Of a stretch of DNA of 40,056 bases, positions 17,178-26,049 are shown one piece after another. The notes under the pieces are model-generated. The model did no database searches. It saw only the letters and a list, made by a program, of their open reading frames with translations, and was not told the origin of the DNA. Each line of letters starts with the position of its first letter. Position 1 is the stretch's first letter. The translations under genes and the position numbers were made by a program. Origin of the DNA: an uncultured Granulosicoccaceae bacterium (GTDB lineage Bacteria; Pseudomonadota; Gammaproteobacteria; Granulosicoccales; Granulosicoccaceae); contig CALGKA010000142.1 of NCBI GenBank assembly GCA_937927895.1, positions 1 through 40,056 on the forward strand. Direction: 5' to 3'.

Positions 17178-19154
17178 CTAGGCGCTCTCTTTCAGAACAG
17201 AATCTGGATGTTCGTAGATGTTCATTTCTTCAATGCGTACATTGGCAGAAATTTCACCGCGGCGTCCATCTTCGAAGACTACCTCAGTGGTGATAAAACG
17301 TTCCGTTGACCCATCGTATAAGCCTTCTATCAGTGGCATATAGCGTTCTTCGATAAAAGAGCGCCTGACTTTTTGTGTGCGAGTGAGTTCACCGTCGTCG
17401 GCATCTAGTTCTTTATGCAAAACCAAGAACCTTTTTATTTGTGCACCGGCCATTCTAGGCTCACGGCTGAGGTCTTTATTTACTTGGTCAACGTGGTCTC
17501 GGATGGTGGCGTAGACTTCTGGATGACCAGCAAGTTCTTGATATGATGCATAGGCGATATTGTTACGTTCAGCCCAATTACCCACGGAAGTGAGATCTAT
17601 GTTAATCATTACTGTTGTGTATTCTCGTTGATCGCCAAACGCGACTACCTCTTTAATATTCGGGAAGAACTTCAGTTTATTCTCTATATACTTCGGTGGA
17701 AACATGTTGCCATCTAGAAGTTTGCCTACATCTTTAGCGCGATCAATGATATGCAAATGGCCTATATCGTCTATAAAACCCGCATCACCGGTGTGTACCC
17801 AGCCATCTTGAGTTTTAGTTGATAAAGTTGCTTCATCGTTTTTGTAATAGCCCATGAACACTCCGGGTGAGCGATAAAGGACTTCTCCGGTATCGGTAAG
17901 TTGCAATTCCACATCTATTGAAGGCTTACCTACGGTGTCGGGGTAAATCTCACCATCAGGTTGTGCGGTAATATAAACACTGGCTTCTGTTTGCCCATAC
18001 AACTGCTTTAAGTTAATACCTAGTGATCGATAAAAGCTAAAGATCTCAGGGCCTATAGCTTCGCCGGCAGTGTAACCCACTTTAATTCGGCTCATTCCAA
18101 GTTGGTTTCTGAGCGGCCCATAGACAAACAAGTTGCCCAGCTTGTATTTAAGGTTATCTACAAAACCTACCGATTCACCATTGAGTAATTTCTCACCGCA
18201 GCGCTCTGCTACATCCATAAAGTATTTGAACATTGCACCTTTGACTTTACCGGCGTCATCCATGCGAACCATAATACTAGTGAGCAGCGTCTCAAAGACT
18301 CTTGGTGGTGCAAAAAAATAGGTGGGTGCAATTTCACGGCGATCTATATCTATGGTTTCACCACTTTCAGGGCAACACACACAGTAACCTGCCGTTAGGA
18401 ACTGACCATAGGAAAACACGTGATCGCCGACCCATGCCAACGGCAAGTAGGCAATGATCTCTTCTTTGTGATCGAGATTATCAAACGCATTACCGTTTAG
18501 AGACGACAACAGCAGGTTGTCGTAAGACAACATAACGCCTTTGGGCCTACCGGTCGTACCTGAGGTATAAAGCATCACACACAAGTCACTACCTTGCGCC
18601 GCTTCTATGCCTTGCAGCCACTGGCTATGTAGCTGCGGGTTAGCAGCAAGCGCTTCTTTGCCTTGCTGCTGCAGGCTTTCTATTGAGTGCAGGAATTCGT
18701 GATCGTAGTCCCTTAGGCCGCGATGTTCATCATACAAAAGATGCTGCAGCGCGGGCAGGCTATCTCCGATTGATAATAACTTATCTACTTGTTCTTGATC
18801 TTGGCAAACGGCAAATCGGACATCGCCGTGCTCAAGTACGTATTGCATTTCATCGGCGACTGATTCTGCATAGACTGGAACGGGCACCGCACCCAGCGCC
18901 TGCGCTGCCGCAAAAGTCCAGTAGAGCCGTGGTCGGTTGCTACCGACAATCGCGACTTTATCACCTGCTTTCACTCCGATGAGTTGCAGGCCAATGGAGT
19001 ACGCGCGTATCTCTTCGAATAATGCAGCCCATGTCCAGGACTGCCAAACACCATAGTCTTTGTGACGCATGGCAGGACGCTTCGCATGGATTTCTGCGTT
19101 TCGCACCAAATACTTTGGAAACGTGTCTAACTGCGGCTGCTCGCTACTTTGCAT
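17178..19154 (-). CDS. Long-chain acyl-CoA synthetase (AMP-forming, FadD15/Faa-like)
   Basis: A 658-residue adenylate-forming enzyme that activates a carboxylic acid, probably a fatty or aryl-alkyl acid, to its CoA thioester. The phosphate-binding loop is YTSGTTGRPKG (196-206), followed by LPLAWVGDHVFSYG, the YGQTEASVY motif, HTGDAGFIDDIGHLHIIDR and the C-terminal hinge. Length fits the bacterial long-chain group with the extended insert. First gene of the seven-gene LIV operon. Upstream, in the same frame, a run of pentapeptide-like repeats is open but has no start codon, so the true N-terminus deserves a check. A MerR-type promoter lies about 190 bp upstream. Confidence 0.9.
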   Translation of the reverse strand: MQSSEQPQLDTFPKYLVRNAEIHAKRPAMRHKDYGVWQSWTWAALFEEIRAYSIGLQLIGVKAGDKVAIVGSNRPRLYWTFAAAQALGAVPVPVYAESVADEMQYVLEHGDVRFAVCQDQEQVDKLLSIGDSLPALQHLLYDEHRGLRDYDHEFLHSIESLQQQGKEALAANPQLHSQWLQGIEAAQGSDLCVMLYTSGTTGRPKGVMLSYDNLLLSSLNGNAFDNLDHKEEIIAYLPLAWVGDHVFSYGQFLTAGYCVCCPESGETIDIDRREIAPTYFFAPPRVFETLLTSIMVRMDDAGKVKGAMFKYFMDVAERCGEKLLNGESVGFVDNLKYKLGNLFVYGPLRNQLGMSRIKVGYTAGEAIGPEIFSFYRSLGINLKQLYGQTEASVYITAQPDGEIYPDTVGKPSIDVELQLTDTGEVLYRSPGVFMGYYKNDEATLSTKTQDGWVHTGDAGFIDDIGHLHIIDRAKDVGKLLDGNMFPPKYIENKLKFFPNIKEVVAFGDQREYTTVMINIDLTSVGNWAERNNIAYASYQELAGHPEVYATIRDHVDQVNKDLSREPRMAGAQIKRFLVLHKELDADDGELTRTQKVRRSFIEERYMPLIEGLYDGSTERFITTEVVFEDGRRGEISANVRIEEMNIYEHPDSVLKESA

Positions 19155-19162
19155 AGCGTAAA

Positions 19163-19252
19163 GTTCTATGGCGCTGCGTTCTATGGTGTTCGGTTCTATA
19201 GTATTCCGTTCTATATCCTTCGGTTCTATAGCCTTCCATTTTATAACTTAGG
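19163..19252 (-). repeat. Six imperfect 15-bp tandem repeats just before the acyl-CoA synthetase start
   Basis: On the plus strand five units begin GTTCTAT (19163, 19178, 19193, 19208, 19223) and a sixth begins ATTTTAT (19238). The period is exactly 15 bp and ends 8 bp before the ATG. Read on the minus strand in the frame of the gene, the units encode I-E-x-x-x pentapeptides (IEPKD, IERNT, IEPNT, IERSA, IELYA). The frame is open back to a TAA at 19248-19250, but holds no ATG, GTG or TTG. Confidence 0.85.
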
Positions 19253-19343
19253 GATCTACTGACAGCTGTGTCTTTAATTTTGCGCCTTAACATTTAGTCA
19301 CTAGCGATACATTAAACCAATGCATCTTAGTCCTCTCCACAGA

Positions 19344-19376
19344 TCTATAGTGGCTTTACGTTAACGTAAGCGTCAA
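19344..19376 (-). promoter_or_regulatory. MerR-type promoter with palindromic operator
   Basis: A perfect 14-bp palindrome, TTACGTTAACGTAA (19356-19369), lies between a minus-strand -35 box TTGACG (19371-19376) and a -10 candidate CTATAG or TATAGA (19344-19350). The spacer is 20-21 bp, longer than the usual 17. An over-long spacer filled by a palindrome is the hallmark of MerR-family-controlled promoters. From memory, LiuR-type MerR regulators of acyl-CoA and branched-chain catabolism in Proteobacteria use similar TTACG-CGTAA sites. It would drive the acyl-CoA synthetase-liv operon. Confidence 0.6.
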
Positions 19377-19615
19377 GCGCAGTCAATACTGTTTCACGAC
19401 ATAAAAATGGATTACCGGATCAGCTTTACAGGTGCTTTTATCAAACTACGTTACACAATAACCTAGCACAATTCAGAAGCTCGCACTTACGGAAGTGCCA
19501 GCTCGAAACATCGTTTTGGAGCACCTTGTTTATCTTTTTTATACCAGACCAACACTGACCTGAACCGAAATGAAAAACCCTTGTATACCAACCTGAGGTA
19601 GCCAAGCGTACCTGG

Positions 19616-20926
<1,311 letters not shown>

Positions 20927-20976
20927 TTATAGCAACTTGCCAGCATTTGCCACAGAAATTATTGCAGCAGCTGAAT

Positions 20977-21381
20977 TTAGCGCAAACGGGCAGCATATGC
21001 CGAGCCCACAATCATGCCCAAAGTCACTGCTAACAGACTTAAAATCAGGTTCGCTAGCACATTGATAAGGGCTGCTTTGTTCTGCCCTGACTGCCATAAA
21101 TTCATAGTCTCCAGGGAAAAAGCAGAAAAGGTCGTGAAGGCCCCTAGTAGGCCGGTTTGAAAGAACAACCTGGCTTCTGGCACGATTTTCTCGCCACTTA
21201 ACGGATTGCCTGCCCCACTTAGGAAGCCTGCTGCTAGCAGGCCGATAAGAAACGAGCCCACTACATTGACGATAAGCGTTGCCAACGGAAAGCTCATTGA
21301 CGTGCCTACGAGCGCCCGCGAAACTCCAAACCTAAGCACCGCACCGCAAGCACCGCCGAGCGCTACCCAAATTACTGCCAT
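20977..21381 (-). CDS. crcB: Fluoride channel CrcB/Fluc
   Basis: Small inner-membrane fluoride exporter, 134 residues with four membrane segments, working as an antiparallel dimer. Family motifs are GGACGAVLRFGVSR, LIVNVVGSFLIG (the Asn of the fluoride path) and GLLGAFTTFSAFS (the Phe box and sodium site). The start is ATG 21381. No fluoride riboswitch was recognised upstream, so control may be constitutive. Divergent from the DUF4124 gene; likely co-transcribed with serS. Confidence 0.94.
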   Translation of the reverse strand: MAVIWVALGGACGAVLRFGVSRALVGTSMSFPLATLIVNVVGSFLIGLLAAGFLSGAGNPLSGEKIVPEARLFFQTGLLGAFTTFSAFSLETMNLWQSGQNKAALINVLANLILSLLAVTLGMIVGSAYAARLR

Positions 21382-21468
21382 TAGAACAATCCCCTTATAT
21401 GTACGCTACCGGAACAAAATGCGGCACAGTCGATGCTTGAATATTCGGATCTTTGAGAGGCAGGCATA

Positions 21469-22104
21469 ATGAACTTACTCGAACGTTTTCCAGCAATTGC
21501 ATTTTCCGCAATAGTGGCCATATTGAGCAGCCAAGCCGCACATGCAACCACACTGTATCAATGGACCGGTTCGGATGGTACTCCTACCTACTCCCCTGAT
21601 CCACCACCAAAAGGCGTCTCGTATACTATTGTTGGCGCGGATCTGCAGCCTATTCAAGGACAGGCTCCAGTGACTCAAACAGCCGCTCAGCCAAAGGTAC
21701 CTGCGCAAGCATTACCCAACCCACAACCGACTGCGCAACCTTCTACTGCGCTACCAACTCCTTTTACTGCAAATCGCAAAAGCAACGTTGTGATAGTGCC
21801 TGCTCCGGGTTCAGCCGAACAACCACAAACCACACCTAAAAAATCCAAGACCCCGTGGAAACCAGTTAAGTACGCGGATGATCCGAACCCTGGTGCTAAT
21901 CAGCCCGTCATTACTCGAGCGACTGAACTTGAGAACGTTGAACCACCGCTATCGAGCGTTAGCAGTCAATGCATAGCGATTAAACAAAAACGTCTAGCGC
22001 TTGAGGGCTTATTTGCCAATGCACAAACGGCAAAAGAAATGGATGACGCCATACTGCGGTTAAGCAAATTTAGAAAACAAACCGATGGTATGTGTGGTCG
22101 CTAG
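21469..22104 (+). CDS. DUF4124-containing exported protein
   Basis: A 211-residue protein with a signal peptide (cleavage near AHA-TT) followed by the short DUF4124 motif LYQWTGSDGTPTYSPDPPPKG. Such domains are common in periplasmic proteins of Gammaproteobacteria, often at the N-terminus of proteins of unknown job. The middle (about 60-160) is Pro/Gln/Thr rich and probably unstructured. The last 50 residues form a helix with two cysteines (SSVSSQCIAIKQKRLALEGL and TDGMCGR at the end) that could pair. AGGCAGGC precedes the ATG. Function unknown. Confidence 0.82.
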   Translation: MNLLERFPAIAFSAIVAILSSQAAHATTLYQWTGSDGTPTYSPDPPPKGVSYTIVGADLQPIQGQAPVTQTAAQPKVPAQALPNPQPTAQPSTALPTPFTANRKSNVVIVPAPGSAEQPQTTPKKSKTPWKPVKYADDPNPGANQPVITRATELENVEPPLSSVSSQCIAIKQKRLALEGLFANAQTAKEMDDAILRLSKFRKQTDGMCGR

Positions 22105-22143
22105 AACCATGCATAAAGAAACGCAAGGCTTGGTAGGGCGTAC

Positions 22144-22614
22144 TTAACCCGCTTTTGGGTCGGTCGTTTGGCAAAGCTCAAAGTGGTGGCCGCGAAAATG
22201 CAAATAACGCAACCACTTATATAAGAAGCGGTTGAGCCGCCATGAGTTATCCAGACCTCGGGTTTTACGCTGTACATGTTGCTGGCCATGGATAAGCCCA
22301 CTGACCACTTCAGCAGTTCTGGCGTCGTGGTAAATCCGCAGCATTAAATCTGGCTCAGCCGTAGCTCGACCCGGGCGCCCGGAGGTCGATACAAACCGAT
22401 ACGTTAATCGCAGCGTGGTGGTATACGGACTTTTTTCGATCATATGCATATAGAGTGGCAAGCAACCGGGGACCTTTGATACCTCGGTGCTTATTTCAGC
22501 ATTCTTCAGATTAGGAATAAGCAGACGCAATTGCAGATAATTTTGCTCATAAAGCTCCATTAGGTTGCCAAAGCGACCTGCTGTTCTAGTTTTTTGCTGC
22601 ACTGGACAATACAT
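22144..22614 (-). CDS. DUF1249 (YqiB-like) protein
   Basis: About 156 residues from the ATG at 22614. It matches the DUF1249 family: LMELYEQNYLQLRLLIPNL near the start, EKSPYTTTLRLTY, RIYHDARTAEVVSG, and RLNRFLYKWLRYLHFRGH at the end correspond to the conserved YqiB blocks. The open frame continues upstream to a TTG at 22731, but homologues begin close to the MELYEQNY block, so the shorter start is preferred. YqiB-type genes often sit near the cAMP phosphodiesterase gene cpdA and parE, but not here. Function unknown; soluble and cytoplasmic by composition. Confidence 0.8.
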   Translation of the reverse strand: MYCPVQQKTRTAGRFGNLMELYEQNYLQLRLLIPNLKNAEISTEVSKVPGCLPLYMHMIEKSPYTTTLRLTYRFVSTSGRPGRATAEPDLMLRIYHDARTAEVVSGLIHGQQHVQRKTRGLDNSWRLNRFLYKWLRYLHFRGHHFELCQTTDPKAG

Positions 22615-22851
22615 AGAGTCAGGGTAAGTACCGGTTACAATCCCACCTATTGTAGGCCATATTGGGTACGAAAAGCCTAAGTTTGCGGTATTTGCGCTCA
22701 ATACAAAGGAAAATGCGACAAATTGTTTCAATAATAGCGTTTACCCTTTAGAATTGAACAAATAGCCCATACTTCAACGATGTGGGCAGGTGACCAACGG
22801 AGTCCTCCGCGGTTACTCACCACACAATGTACTAAGTTAAGAAGCGAGTGA

Positions 22852-23070
22852 ATGGCGAAAGAAGAAGCAATTGAAATGGAAGGCACTGTGATAGACACAT
22901 TGCCCAACACTATGTTCCGGGTGGAGCTTGAGAACGGTCACGTAGTGACTGCACATATATCAGGCAAGATGCGAAAGCACTATATCCGAATCCTGACAGG
23001 CGACAAGGTAACGGTAGAAATGACCCCATACGATTTATCCAAGGGTCGAATCACCTACAGAAGTCGTTAA
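22852..23070 (+). CDS. infA: Translation initiation factor IF-1
   Basis: A 72-residue OB-fold protein, [20 protein letters not shown] to GRITYRSR, unmistakable IF-1. It occupies the ribosomal A site during initiation together with IF-2 and IF-3. Convergent with clpA, as in many Gammaproteobacteria; a two-way terminator separates them. Monocistronic here. Confidence 0.98.
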   Translation: MAKEEAIEMEGTVIDTLPNTMFRVELENGHVVTAHISGKMRKHYIRILTGDKVTVEMTPYDLSKGRITYRSR

Positions 23071-23098
23071 TAACAAGATCGATCGTAAATATTGATTC

Positions 23099-23130
23099 AA
23101 AAAAAGGCACGCTCTAAGCGTGCTTTTTTT
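23099..23130. terminator. Bidirectional intrinsic terminator between infA and clpA
   Basis: A 7-bp stem (GCACGCT, 23107-23113, with AGCGTGC, 23117-23123) and loop CTA, with seven As before it and seven Ts after it. It therefore works as an intrinsic terminator on both strands for the convergent infA and clpA. Confidence 0.92.
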
Positions 23131-23183
23131 GTGCTTTTAATATTTGCAACGATCGCCTATTGCGACCGTTGTTGAATCATCTA

Positions 23184-25445
23184 CTAGGCCGTTGCTTCGG
23201 CGTTTTCGATTTGGAACGTTAGCTCACCAAACTCATCAAGCAGAACCTTAACTGAACCACCTTTAGATAGTGCTCCGAATAAGATTTCATCTGCCAGTGG
23301 CTTTTTGATGTTCTCACGGATGATGCGACTCATTGGGCGCGCACCCATTTTTGCATCAAAGCCGTTTTCAGCTAACCAACCTTTGGCAGGCTCTGTCACA
23401 TCAATGGTAACGTTCTTCTCATTAAGCTGTTCTTCTAGTTCGAATAGGAACTTATCTACAACGCTTAAGATAGTAGCTCTGTCTAGCGGACCAAACTGCA
23501 CTATGCCATCAAGACGATTTCTGAACTCAGGTGTGAAGAACTTATTAATAGCTTCCATACCGTCTGTCGCGTGGTCTTGAATAGTGAATCCAACACTTGG
23601 ACGACTAATAGACTCCGCACCAGCGTTGGTAGTCATGATCACAATCACGTTGCGAAAATCTGCCTTACGACCATTGTTGTCGGTAAGCGTTCCGTGATCC
23701 ATAACTTGTAGCAACAAGTTGAATACATCAGGGTGTGCTTTTTCAATTTCATCTAACAACAATACACAGTGAGGGTTCTGTATAACCGCATCTGTTAGTA
23801 GACCACCCTGGTCATAGCCAACATAACCGGGAGGCGCACCGATTAGTCTTGAAACGGTGTGGCGCTCCATATACTCAGACATATCAAAGCGCATAAACTC
23901 AATGCCCATTACTTTGGCAAGCTGCTTAGTGACTTCGGTTTTACCTACACCTGTAGGACCTGCAAGCAGAAAGCTACCAATTGGACGATCTTCAGGACCA
24001 AGCCCTGAGCGTGACATTTTAATAGCAGAGGCAAGCTGCTCGATCGCTGTATCTTGACCAAATACCAACATGCTTAGGTCACGCGCCAGGTTCTTGAGTT
24101 TTTCCATATCGGTTGACGATACGCTTTTCTCAGGGATACGGGCAATCTTTGCAATGATGGTTTCTATGTCTTTAACATCAATAGCCTTCTTAGATTTCTT
24201 AGGCTCAAGACGACGGCTTGCACCGGCCTCATCAATGATATCGATAGCTTTGTCTGGCAGGAATCGATCATTGACATAGCGATCAGATAATTCTGCAGCG
24301 GCTTTTAACGCGCCCTTTGAGTACTTTACATCGTGGAAGTCTTCAAAGTTATCTTTTAAGCCCTTAAGGATCTCAACCGTTTCTGAAACGGATGGCTCCG
24401 TTACATCTACTTTTTGAAAGCGACGTGACAACGCACGGTCTTTTTCAAAGATACCGCGGTATTCTTGATAAGTAGTTGAACCAATACATTTGAGCTCACC
24501 TGTTGCAAGCATTGGCTTGATTAAGTTAGAGGCATCCATAACACCACCAGATGCAGCTCCCGCACCAATAATGGTGTGGATCTCATCAATGAAAAGTATC
24601 GCGCCATCTTCAGCTTGAAGCTGTGCCAATATTGCTTTTAGGCGTTTTTCAAAATCACCGCGGTACTTGGTTCCGGCAACCAAAGCGCCAAGATCTAACG
24701 AGTAGATGGTGCTGTCCAGCAGTACTTCCGGAAGATCACCGTTAACAATCTTAAGTGCTAAACCTTCAGCAATGGCGGTTTTACCAACACCTGCTTCACC
24801 GACCAGCAATGGATTGTTTTTTCGGCGACGACATAAAATTTGCGCTGAACGCTCGACCTCTTTTTCACGACCAATAAGTGGATCGATCTTGCCTTCGCGA
24901 GCTCTGTTGTTCAGGTTAGTGGCGTATTTATCAAGTGGGGAAACTTCTGCCTCACTCTCTTCCATGGCTGCCTCGTTACCAAGATCTTCCATGTCGCCTT
25001 TTTCTTCATCTGCAATCTTAGAAATACCGTGCGAGATGTAGTTCACTACGTCTAAACGTGTGACGTTTTGCTTGTTGAGCAAGTAGACCGTGTGTGAGTC
25101 TTGCTCGCCGAAGATCGCAACCAAAACATTGGCTCCGGTGACTTCTTTCTTACCTGACGACTGCACGTGGAAAACGGCACGCTGCAGCACGCGCTGGAAA
25201 CCCAATGTTGGCTGAGTCTCGCGATTATCAGTGTCATCAAGCAAAGGTGTGTTTTCGTTAATGAACTCTACTAATTCATCACGCAAGGATTCCAACTCTC
25301 CACCACAAGACCGTAAAACCTGTGCGGCAGTCGGGTTGTCGAGCAAGGCTAGAAGCAAATGCTCAACAGTCATGAATTCATAACGTTTTTCGCGTGCTTC
25401 CTTGAACGCATTATTTAACGTGAACTCGAGTTCTTTGCTCAGCAT
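23184..25445 (-). CDS. clpA: ATP-dependent Clp protease ATP-binding subunit ClpA
   Basis: A 753-residue AAA+ unfoldase that feeds substrates to ClpP. The N-domain (1-140) binds ClpS. The first AAA module has Walker A GEAGVGKT (216-223) and Walker B ILFIDE. The second has Walker A GPTGVGKT (496-503) and Walker B VLLLDE (561-566). The VGF tripeptide near residues 618-620 is in the position of the ClpP-docking loop. Length matches E. coli ClpA (758). It follows clpS by 56 bp on the same strand and ends at the shared terminator. Confidence 0.97.
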   Translation of the reverse strand: MLSKELEFTLNNAFKEAREKRYEFMTVEHLLLALLDNPTAAQVLRSCGGELESLRDELVEFINENTPLLDDTDNRETQPTLGFQRVLQRAVFHVQSSGKKEVTGANVLVAIFGEQDSHTVYLLNKQNVTRLDVVNYISHGISKIADEEKGDMEDLGNEAAMEESEAEVSPLDKYATNLNNRAREGKIDPLIGREKEVERSAQILCRRRKNNPLLVGEAGVGKTAIAEGLALKIVNGDLPEVLLDSTIYSLDLGALVAGTKYRGDFEKRLKAILAQLQAEDGAILFIDEIHTIIGAGAASGGVMDASNLIKPMLATGELKCIGSTTYQEYRGIFEKDRALSRRFQKVDVTEPSVSETVEILKGLKDNFEDFHDVKYSKGALKAAAELSDRYVNDRFLPDKAIDIIDEAGASRRLEPKKSKKAIDVKDIETIIAKIARIPEKSVSSTDMEKLKNLARDLSMLVFGQDTAIEQLASAIKMSRSGLGPEDRPIGSFLLAGPTGVGKTEVTKQLAKVMGIEFMRFDMSEYMERHTVSRLIGAPPGYVGYDQGGLLTDAVIQNPHCVLLLDEIEKAHPDVFNLLLQVMDHGTLTDNNGRKADFRNVIVIMTTNAGAESISRPSVGFTIQDHATDGMEAINKFFTPEFRNRLDGIVQFGPLDRATILSVVDKFLFELEEQLNEKNVTIDVTEPAKGWLAENGFDAKMGARPMSRIIRENIKKPLADEILFGALSKGGSVKVLLDEFGELTFQIENAEATA

Positions 25446-25501
25446 CTCACGGTTCTCTCTATATAATTTATTATTGTATGCATCTTCATTTTCAGCTGAA
25501 A

Positions 25502-25819
25502 CTACGCCTCTTCCATATCACACATTAAAGGATGCTGGTTGTCACGTGAAAACTGGTTCACATGGACAACTTTTGTTTCAGCCAACTCACGGGTGAATAC
25601 CCCACAAACACCCTTGCCCCGACTATGTACATGTAGCATGACCTGCGTCGCCTTCTCACGGTCCATACTAAAGAAGCTCTCAAGCACTGTTACGACGAAC
25701 TCCATGGGTGTGTAGTCGTCATTGAGAATTACCACCTTATACATAGGTGGCTTCTTAAGTATGGGCTTAGCGACTTCAACCGCTGTTCCCGTATCTTCGG
25801 AATACTGTTTATCAGTCAT
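25502..25819 (-). CDS. clpS: ATP-dependent Clp protease adaptor ClpS
   Basis: A 105-residue adaptor that delivers N-end-rule substrates to ClpA. The conserved core [17 protein letters not shown] carries the acidic N-degron pocket residues, and [19 protein letters not shown] is the second signature. The flexible N-terminus (about 25 residues) is the part that enters the ClpA pore. It is the first gene of a clpS-clpA unit. The 230 bp upstream hold no cspD gene, which often occupies that place in relatives. Confidence 0.97.
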   Translation of the reverse strand: MTDKQYSEDTGTAVEVAKPILKKPPMYKVVILNDDYTPMEFVVTVLESFFSMDREKATQVMLHVHSRGKGVCGVFTRELAETKVVHVNQFSRDNQHPLMCDMEEA

Positions 25820-26049
25820 AAACCTACGTTAAATCTTTCGACATAATTCTATACATCTTGATAGTTAATTAGGGCTTACTTCCCATACCCTAAAGCTTGT
25901 TTTATTGGTTAAATATTTGATATTACATGCAATTATGCACACAGGCAGCATTGTATTCCCAGAATAAAATATGGCGTCTGTGACTCAGTTTTCAACCCGC
26001 AGACACCACATTAAAGCTTTACCGGAACATAACGGGGCCTAGCGCCAGG

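Larger units (their letters stand above)
19155..19615. other. 461-bp intergenic region
   Basis: It holds the 15-bp tandem repeat and the MerR-type promoter described separately. From about 19380 to 19615 I see no gene, no T-run terminator for serS and no recognised RNA; only weak complementarity near 19598-19615 (AGCCA with TGGCT). Confidence 0.6.

Noticed and set aside
21382..21468. Fluoride riboswitch before crcB
   Set aside because: The short divergent region does not show the conserved pseudoknot sequence of that riboswitch.
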